This document shows, piece by piece, positions 56,490 through 64,000 of a DNA stretch of 64,000 nt; position 1 is the stretch's first letter; each line of letters starts with the position of its first letter. The position numbers and the translations under genes were made by a program. The notes under the pieces were generated by a model that worked only from the letters and a program-made list of their open reading frames with translations, had not been told where the DNA came from and ran no database searches. The DNA is from Sclerodactyla briareus (taxonomy: Eukaryota; Echinodermata; Holothuroidea; Dendrochirotida; Sclerodactylidae). The stretch covers positions 389,835-453,834 of the forward strand of contig JAODTK010000899.1 in the NCBI GenBank assembly GCA_026419785.1. Direction: 5' to 3'.

Positions 56490-57810
56490 ATGTTCAAATG
56501 TGAGGGATAAGCACCAGTAACCCTCTGTTAACTGAACGAGAACTGTGGTGTCCCCTGAACGAAATGAATATGTAACAGTCTGGGATTGGGCTAGTTAGCG
56601 GTGTGTAATATATCTGTTGACGTGCTTGACAATGGTGACTTCTTTTCACATTACTATGTGATTCAATTCCAGAGACAAAAAGTTACACATGAGATAGTAT
56701 ATTCCTGACATGGAACAAAATCACTAGTTGATATGTCCGTTGAAAAATAAGCAAAATTGCTTATAGAGATTCACTTTCATATCATACTGAAAAATTGTGA
56801 AGCAACAAATCCTCAAGTTACCGTTTTCTGATCAATAGGGTCGCATAAAGGGTATCTCAAAGCACAATTAAAATCAGTAAATGAACTGCATTTTCCCGTT
56901 TTTTATTGCTGATCAGTCAATCGGACGACTGGTTCTTAGTAAGCATATACCAGGTAACTGATGGGTTGATGGACAGAATGTTATAAGAAAACCACCTAGT
57001 AACAGTAACAAACACACAAGCTCACCCCACCGGTGCATGAAACATGATAATAGTCTCTCGAGCTTTCACCGTATTATCTAGCCATTCTAGAGTGTGCGGT
57101 AACACGTCACATAGCTATCCTTAGCGGCCTGAACTAAATATCAAGGTTCTAATTGCTTGATGTATTGCGACGATACTCGCCCGGTTCTAATATAACTAGG
57201 GCTTGTGACTATCGTGGAACGGTCGAACAAAATCAATGCAATAATGGAACACCTTTCACGTCCGTGGATGGGGACGGGGCAATAGTATCACACCCACGTA
57301 TTTAACCCATCATAGGAAAGGTTGACTGTTTTCAAATTGAAAATGGCATTTGTTCAAAAGTCGACCAGTAAACGAAAACGAACAGATCAACTGCGTCCCC
57401 CCCGATCCGAACTTTCTATAAGTAAAAATTATTATCGATCTCTCTAGTAAGCAACGTCTTTTCGAAAAAAAAAAAAAGTTTCATTACTGTTAAGTACAGC
57501 ATATAATTCATATAGAGAATCATGAAAAACGATTTGAGAAATTCATCACCCCCTGCATCAAGTGTATGAATGGTGGGGCCTTGCAAGACCAATACAACCT
57601 GAGAGATATTTCTCTGGCCACATAGAGCAGCAATACCAGCAAAAACGGTAATAAAAAGTGCGTTCAAAATTCATACTACAGGGGACATGCGGCCATTTTT
57701 CGAGTGCGGGGGTGACCAATGATGCGTACAATGAAATATGGAATGGCCACTGCTCCAAGGAAGGGCGATCCTCAGTTCAGCGAAAGCGTTACAATTTCAG
57801 AACGGTGATT
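56490..57810. other. Unassigned DNA
   Basis: A minus-strand ORF at 57,416-57,667 has a protein-like middle (around QVVLVLQGPTIHTLDAGGDE) but reads into an A/T run and lacks splice borders. Otherwise nothing is supported. Confidence 0.4.
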
Positions 57811-57811
57811 C

Positions 57812-58042
57812 CTAGATTGCAGAAATTGGCGTTTCGCAGGCTTCCTCGGGCTGTTTAGGTATTATGATATGTTTTTGCGGAGTGTGGTCATGATGATGGT
57901 ACAACGTGCGTTGAGGGAACAAGGCTCTTCGGACGAGTGCTTCTAGCAGGGTCCAAAAGCACGGAAATGGTACAGGGTAGCCCATATCAACGGCAACCAC
58001 TTTCACACCGCCATCTCTTATTCGCGAGTAGTGCGGATTTCC
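57812..58042 (-). CDS. Candidate terminal exon with strong acceptor
   Basis: The minus-strand sequence TTCTAAAACATTCTCTGTTCTATAG, ending at 58,043, has a branch-point match and a clean pyrimidine tract, one of the best acceptors in the window. The following frame is open for 76 codons to a stop at 57,812. It starts GNPHYSRIRDGGVKVVAVDM and contains a His-rich HHHDHTPQKH. No polyadenylation signal was assigned downstream. I do not recognise the family. It could also be an internal exon ending at one of the weak donors inside. Confidence 0.3.
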   Translation of the reverse strand, partial: GNPHYSRIRDGGVKVVAVDMGYPVPFPCFWTLLEALVRRALFPQRTLYHHHDHTPQKHIIIPKQPEEACETPISAI

Positions 58043-58045
58043 CTA

Positions 58046-60740
58046 TAGAACAGAGAATGTTTTAGAAAAATGATTTTTTTCCTTGATAAAAAAAAAAAAA
58101 AACAGTCTTCCGAGCAGCCGAGCACCCGAACCGAATACTTCGCAAATGCCAGGGCTTGATCATCTTCGCGGCGTAGATGTAACGTCCCGGGTCAGACTTA
58201 CACACAGGCCTGCCCTGTATTTATAGGTAGGGTACAGTTATCAGCACAATTTACAGCATCTGCCTGTGTTGATTTTTTATCCTATGTTATCCAAATCTTC
58301 CGTTCTTTCGCACTAGTTCCATCACTAACTTAAATAGGCCTACTACGAATGAAACTCGAAACTTGAACTAGCCTCGACCAAAGAAAACAGTAGTACCAGT
58401 CAAACATAGCCTAGGGCTACGTGAAACATATACATGGTGTGAGTTACGGTTAACGACGGGTTATATGATGAGCGTATTATACACCATACGTTTAAGTATG
58501 ATATACAGTCAATATATTATTCATAACCATGCAGATAAAATATGTTCCCGTGAATCAGGGATATACTAGCATCAATTGCAGTGCAGTTTAGTACTAGTAT
58601 AATAGTAGTAAGATTTAAGGCGGCTTAATTCCAGACTATGGCCAAGCAAAAATACAAATGACAGGAAAGAGCGGGGGGCTGACACTCGTCTCCTGAAGGC
58701 GCCCCGTATTTTGCGTTCCCTACTCCACTTAAAACAGCAACAGGTAGAAAGCAGAACGTTATCAAAATTCAAAACCAACTCCTCAAATTCAGGCGTCTAT
58801 GCATTGCCTCCAGGAAAATGGACCCGATTCTATAGTTTGTTTGTTACAAAGTTTCAATATATATGTTTACATTGAATTTGTATTTTGTGTTAAACCCAGG
58901 ACGTCACGAGGTGAAATTTTGCAATAGGATTGTCCCTTATCGCCCCAACTCGGATCGGAAGCATTTTGGTCTGGAGTAGGATGTAATCATGTAATAAATA
59001 GAAAGTACCAACAGCGAGGACGTATTTTACACGCAATTGGCCTTCAAAGGCAATATAGAATAGCACTGAGTCTCCGCCTCTGCACCACATCTTCAACACA
59101 CCCAAAATTCTAATTAGGAACAGAGTTGTCACCGACTTCGAAAAGCACCGACTATGCACGGTAGATATTTTTCGATATTGAATAGAAAAATGAATCAACA
59201 GTAGGTAACACTATTTTTGCAGTTATACAGTGGTTTTCATTTATCGGTTTATTTTAACATTTCTGGTTTCTGCCTCTGTTACTAGGGTTCCTATTACCCA
59301 GTGTTATTTCGGTGGGTATTAGGGATCACACACCTAATCTCCAATTATGCTCTATATAACCAAATAAACATGCGTGTTGAATAATGTATTAAGCGGAAAT
59401 TTTCGTTTAAAATAGTTTTGCTCATCCTTATACATCTATTTATATACCATCCCCCAACAGGAATCGGCGTGCCTTTACTGTCAATCCTAATGAAATAACA
59501 TAATTATTATTCAATAAACAAATGTATAATTATATACATTTTAACACTCTGCCACTATACGATAGCGCTTTCGTGTGAAAACACTATATTTTCAACTGAT
59601 TGACCGTATGTTGCAAGCAATATTGTTTCTATTGGTAAGCGGGAAGGACACAGTAAAACTAGGCACCACAATTGACTTGGAAATATTGTAGTTAAATAGT
59701 AGTATCACCGCGCCTATATCAATGATTGTAGAGAAGATGGCCCGTGGGCACAATAATCATACATGTAGAACATAAGAAGAATTTGTACATAACCTCTAAA
59801 GAACTATCGTGCACACGTTTTATCTAACAGCTTCAACCTGGGGTATCTCGTTTAGTTCGCTTTTTTCACAATAGAAGAAACCACAAGGGACTTCTTCAAG
59901 GCGCGTGTGTTTTTGACTGATACAATTAATCAAAGTCTACGAGGCCGATGAGCATCGTCGTGTAGCCAGGGGTGTGTTGAATTGTACATGTAGAATAAGG
60001 CACAGTGGCATGCAATTATTCGATGCTGGATTTGACTTAGTCCCGACTATTATTGACTACACGAAGAAATAATCTATTGAGTTATATACCTATGACCCGC
60101 ACAGTATAGATGCAGCACACTGTTTGCTGTGTAGGCCTAACAATTATAAAAAAGAAGGCATTTCCAGTGAACTCCGATGCTATTGTTTTAGTTCCAGTGC
60201 CTGTACAACTGCCATGGAGTACATGGCATCGAGCTTGCGGCCAGCAGCGCATTTACGAACATTATCTTAGGTTTCGGAGTTGTTTAAAACAAGGCTTGAT
60301 TGTGCCAACACAAACGTTTCCATCTGGTCATTAGGGCTACTCACCAGAAAATAACTCAGTTGAGATATATTTGTTATAAACACAACAGCCTAACACCCAA
60401 CTGCCCCATAGAAAATTGTACCACCACATTATGTAACTAGTTCACCCATCATTATTGTGAAGAAACCACCGCGCAACGGTTTTGTAAGAAGACAAATGTG
60501 AGCAATATGTTGAGCATAGACGAATGTAGCATTATCAGTATTGTTAATCAACTCAGGTGCTATCTGTGTATATATTTTTTTAAGATTGACAACAGTCTGG
60601 TAACTGGCAATGTTCGTCTTAATGCGTTTCCGTGCGCAAGATTGTACTCCTAGTCTCCAGAATTGTATCACTGTCGTTATGTACTCTAAACGCTACTCTA
60701 GAACCTTTGACAGTGGCTGCCCTCAATGATAAATGAATTA
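58046..60740. other. Unassigned DNA with one weak ORF
   Basis: The minus-strand ORF at 58,890-59,198 (102 codons) is hydrophobic in its middle but has no recognisable motif or good splice sites. An A14 run lies at about 58,088-58,101. AT-rich DNA at 59,340-59,640 holds nothing identifiable. Confidence 0.4.
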
Positions 60741-60870
60741 GGATTTTCAAAGGCCCACTCAAAAATCCGTGGCGTCGGATTCCAGGATCTTCAGGTATCT
60801 CCTTCCATGATAATCAAGTCCTGTTCGCGGGCAGCGCAACTCTGATGGTGACCGTGCCACCTCTCTTAAC
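60741..60870 (+). repeat. Direct repeat, first copy
   Basis: The block containing 'aaatccgtggcgtcggattcca' and 'ggatctt', then 'atctccttccat', 'caagtcctgttc' and 'gcagcgcaac', is repeated in diverged form at 62,180-62,290. The order and spacing match over about 100 bp. The two copies bracket a 1.4-kb C/A-rich segment, so they could be remnants of long terminal repeats or a dispersed repeat that landed twice. Confidence 0.5.
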
Positions 60871-60879
60871 TATTTCTAG

Positions 60880-61700
60880 CTTCCCCCTCTCAGAAGGACG
60901 GGACGTTGGCTGTAACCCAGCGAGAATTCCTCGGAGAAACCCCTATAATGTCTGCAGGCGTGGTTCTCATATGACAAGCTCCCCGAGGAACAACTCCACA
61001 AATATGTTGGTATCACTACCTTCCCAAACCGAATTGCTCAGAACAGTAGAATAGGCCCTAACAAGCCTATAGCATACGATAACCAAATTCTGTACCGCAA
61101 CTGCAAAGCACAAACATTCAACGCCGTTACATGGGCCAGTAGGCCAGCAACCTACCCGATAAACAGAGACTTCCCTTCCATACATGCCTAGGCAGCCTCT
61201 ACCGAATCAAAACTTCGACAACACAGAAATTGGATTGACTGCAGTGAGCCCAGGATCCAACTATTGCTCACTCCGCCAATCAGAGGCGCACAACTGTCGC
61301 AGCAGCCAATCAGAAGAGCAATACCACCACACTGCCGACAACCAGAATGTTCCTGCATGTGGCATTGGCAGCCATCAGCTGGGCGACCTGTTTATCCACA
61401 ATCCCTACAGATGTCGTGCATTCACACCGTGCCTTGCCGACATTCATCAGTACCGAGCCCGATTTCACAACTAAGTAGGCTAACTGGGAAGACGACAAAA
61501 TCCCGGTCAATAATCATCACAACACATGCAGATAGACCCCCCCCCCCAATCCTACATTCTGCTCAATGCAAGCTACCCAAGCTCCAGACAGAAGTCGCGC
61601 AAACCGGCCTGTTTCCCTGTGTCATTTCTTCTACCACCAAAGGTAACGGTACACGAACCCTGCCTAAAACCAAAATAAATCATCGCCATTAGCCTCTCAG
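60880..61700 (+). other. C/A-skewed segment with ORFs in several frames
   Basis: T is scarce on the plus strand here, which leaves several frames open at once (61,184-61,474 from an ATG; 61,264-61,692). The first frame has Ser/Gln/Glu-rich sequence, then spaced Cys and His (ACGIGSHQLGD ... RCRAFTPC). That vaguely recalls the zinc-knuckle part of a retrotransposon Gag, but the cysteine spacing is not diagnostic. It is best treated as a possible eroded retroelement interior. Confidence 0.25.
61275..61311 (+). promoter_or_regulatory. Paired CCAAT boxes (possible NF-Y sites)
   Basis: GCCAATCAG occurs twice, with CCAAT at 61,276-61,280 and 61,306-61,310, exactly 30 bp apart on the same strand. 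An inverted copy (ATTGG) lies near 61,364. GCCAATCAG is close to the best NF-Y consensus, and pairs at about three helical turns are known in NF-Y promoters. No TATA box or start codon was tied to it. Confidence 0.3.
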
Positions 61701-62179
61701 GAAACGCAATAACGCATGCCAAAAAACCTACAAATAAAATCAAATTTTTTCGGAATCTATCCAACCGTCAGCCTGAAAAAGTTGCTATTGACCACCATGC
61801 CATGATCACCTTTGAATAAGAGGGACTTGTCCCAAACTGTGGTCAATTGCTTCAGTTGGCATTAGAACACATATTTTGCCTGATTAACGATATCACTCCT
61901 GACTTTTAATACCCTGCTCATTCAGCGTACAGTCCGGGCTATAAAAAGAACAAAAATGATAAAATTGCAGATCGAATATATCGTTTAGCCCGACTACTAT
62001 TCTTAATTATTGGCAGGTTCCTGGGCCGCTCCATAACACGAACAACACGACACAACACACCACGATTTAGCTTAAAGTACTTATATACGGCTTGTCAAAC
62101 CTCTATCTTTCTAGTTTTTGTGACGGACAATTCCAGCATGTCAACTCCAAACGGCATTTTCACGCCACCAACCCACGAT

Positions 62180-62290
62180 TACAAGTGGCTTGGCCCAAAA
62201 TCCGTTGAGTCCGGATTCTAAGATCTCGGTAGCCTCCCATACATTCAAGATCCTGTTCCTGTCAGCGCAACACAATGAACACTACTGTGT
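62180..62290 (+). repeat. Direct repeat, second copy
   Basis: This is the partner of 60,741-60,870: 'aaaatccgttgagtccggattc', 'agatctc', 'cctcccatacat', 'caagatcctgttc' and 'cagcgcaac' occur in the same order. Identity by eye is roughly three quarters. Confidence 0.5.
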
Positions 62291-62430
62291 TCCAACGCCA
62301 CCCCTCCCCCTCGGTGCTATTTTGCTTTCAAATTATATTTGCTAGACTCAATAAAATAATACTAGTATGTTTTCTTCCCCCTAATATGTTTCTAGACGTT
62401 GACTGGTTATTCTCCCTGATATACACTCTG

Positions 62431-62679
62431 TCATTCATTGCCTGTTTTGCATGACGGTTGGAATGGGAGTACACATCGTCCCAATAATTCTATAAAACAA
62501 ATGCAGGGCGTAAGCCTTTTGGGCTCGGACGGGGCAAACCCAGGGGCTTCCGACCAAAGGGAGGCCGCCGCGCTGCACGACGTATTAGAATTGCTTTTTC
62601 GAAACGGCCTTTTCTCTGGTAGCAAAGAAACTATAAACGAGACGATGCCAATTTTCTGTGCGTGAATTTGTTTCGTCAT
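62431..62679. other. GC-rich stretch open on both strands
   Basis: The plus frame (62,438-62,665) reads ASDQREAAALHDVLELLF in its helical part. The minus frame is also open and reads SCSAAASLWSEAPGFAPS. Both look protein-like, so composition cannot decide. The sequence is locally GC-rich (62,515-62,585), and it may be part of a retroposon. No splice sites or family were assigned. Confidence 0.2.
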
Positions 62680-64000
62680 GAATCATATGCCCTTGCAACT
62701 GCTAATCGCGCTCCCTCCTTTCCTCACGACTGGTACAGAAACACTGAAACTTGATAGTGCTACGCTGGTATAATCTTCTGTTCACTCGACAACATTATTG
62801 AGGTGTGCAAGGGGTGAGCGAATGGCTAAAGATGATTTACGTAAGTTGACACAGCCCCATATCGATCCCCCTGGAAGTAGTTGGAACTGAGATATTCATA
62901 TTTCTATTATCCCACGGTTCGTTGGAGAGGGAACCAAAGAACTTGGGCTATGTTATTAGGCAGAAAAACCATCAAAAAGTAAAGCCAGTCAGTTATTTTG
63001 GTGACAAGTTCACCCTCAATGCCCGAGAACTAAATAATTGAGAGTAATCAGCAATTTCAGCGGAGTTAGTTGAGTGTCCATTATTAATATATAATAATTC
63101 GACAAATCCCCTGGTTTTTTTTGACTTAATTAGCTGATTAATATTCTTCCATTCCACTGCTTGCGATTCGATATACACTCATCAGAAATAAATTTTTGTA
63201 CTATGACTCTTACCAGATTCCTTAATAACCGTTGAAGAATGTTTCTTTATTGAAGTCTACCATGATTATGTTCTGTTTGACTTTTCATACCTAATGGATA
63301 AAGTTTAGTTTCGTATTGATCGACCTAATGATACCCACGGGTAATCCAAGGATTACGTTTTGCGGTATTTCTGCGAGTAATGGGCTGGAGGGGAATGTGA
63401 TTATTAAATTCTGTAGAGTATTTTTTTAACATCGAACAAAACGATTTATAAGACCCGTTGACATCGGTAATCTGAATATAAGCCGCGTCCAATGATAGGT
63501 ACTGTAATATCTGTTACGAAATTGGTGTTTGTGTTCTCTCATTACACCTGCTTAATGGACGAGGGGGGGTTTTCGCCCTGTGTGGAAAAGGGCTAAGGCC
63601 GAAGAAGCGGAACACAGATTACAGGTAGTTGATCACTAACATCAGTTACTACAATCCCTGCGACAATTGGTGCTTGAAGTCGTTACATAATTCTTATCAA
63701 TTAACGGGAAGTAATCCTTCAGTCTTCATTTTATACGAAGTATCTGACCCATGTGTTAGAGTCATGGGGTCTTCTCGTGTGTGCGTCGTTGGGTTATGTT
63801 TCGAGAGACGGCAGACGATTTTCTGTTGCGTAGCTAGAACTAAATGTTTTGAAAACCAGATAACGTTCATAACTATGGTCGTCCAACGTATCCATCCGTC
63901 ATAGGTAATAATAAAAGAAGTTGGTTGGTCTTGGCTAACGTAGAGGATGCTGGACAAATTTTTATTCCTACAAAGCGAGATACTAGGCAAGGCATCACCG
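62680..64000. other. Unassigned AT-rich DNA
   Basis: No gene, RNA or repeat is supported to the end of the window. Opposing ORFs at 63,629-63,990 overlap and are treated as chance. Confidence 0.5.

Noticed and set aside
1..64000. CRISPR array, bacterial operon or prophage
   Set aside because: There are no short regularly spaced direct repeats with unique spacers, no long co-directional ORFs with ribosome-binding sites, and the window is rich in eukaryote-style retroposons and microsatellites.

Overview
This window looks like nuclear DNA from a multicellular animal, not a microbe or virus. It is AT-rich, has no dense run of long ORFs and no operon structure. It holds many homopolymers and microsatellites (an 88-base C run, a 150-base CA tract), short interspersed elements with tRNA-like heads, small DNA transposons with target-site duplications, and blocks of degenerate tandem repeats. 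Repeats of this style, together with three TAGGCCTA octamers, remind me of marine invertebrates, perhaps an echinoderm or another invertebrate deuterostome. That is an impression only; nothing here fixes the taxon.

Layout. 1-9.6 kb: mostly unassigned, with a diverged tandem duplication (about 2.0-2.45 kb) carrying one coding-like ORF, a satellite-like block (3.1-3.76 kb), a CA microsatellite and a first tRNA-headed SINE (6.78-7.23 kb). 9.6-22 kb: a small terminal-inverted-repeat element (9.65 kb), a second copy of the same SINE family (10.96-11.47 kb), a coding-like minus-strand ORF (13.8-14.1 kb) and several perfect hairpins. 22-36 kb: first and second copies of a long interspersed repeat (here 'repeat A'), a hAT-like MITE, further tRNA-like sequences, the C88 tract, a GC-rich hairpin-bearing element near 32 kb and a 327-bp tandem repeat. 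36-48 kb: a 200-bp tandem repeat, a degraded coding fragment (43.1-43.3 kb), a third repeat A copy, a TTAA-flanked MITE and a complete hAT-like element of 1,041 bp with a perfect 8-bp target duplication. 48-64 kb: mostly single-copy-looking DNA with the best protein-coding signal in the window.

Coding content. I could not identify any gene with confidence. The strongest signal is a 229-codon ORF on the minus strand (54,045-54,734), far longer than chance predicts at this base composition. A plausible upstream exon (54,982-55,092) joins it in frame through a 301-bp intron. Other coding-like stretches on the same strand between 52.5 and 58.1 kb may be exons of the same or neighbouring genes. 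One of them (52,964-53,197) weakly resembles the C-terminal region of alpha-1,3-fucosyltransferases. These are hypotheses that need homology search or RNA data. No rRNA gene, intact tRNA gene, CRISPR array or obvious new multi-gene system was found.
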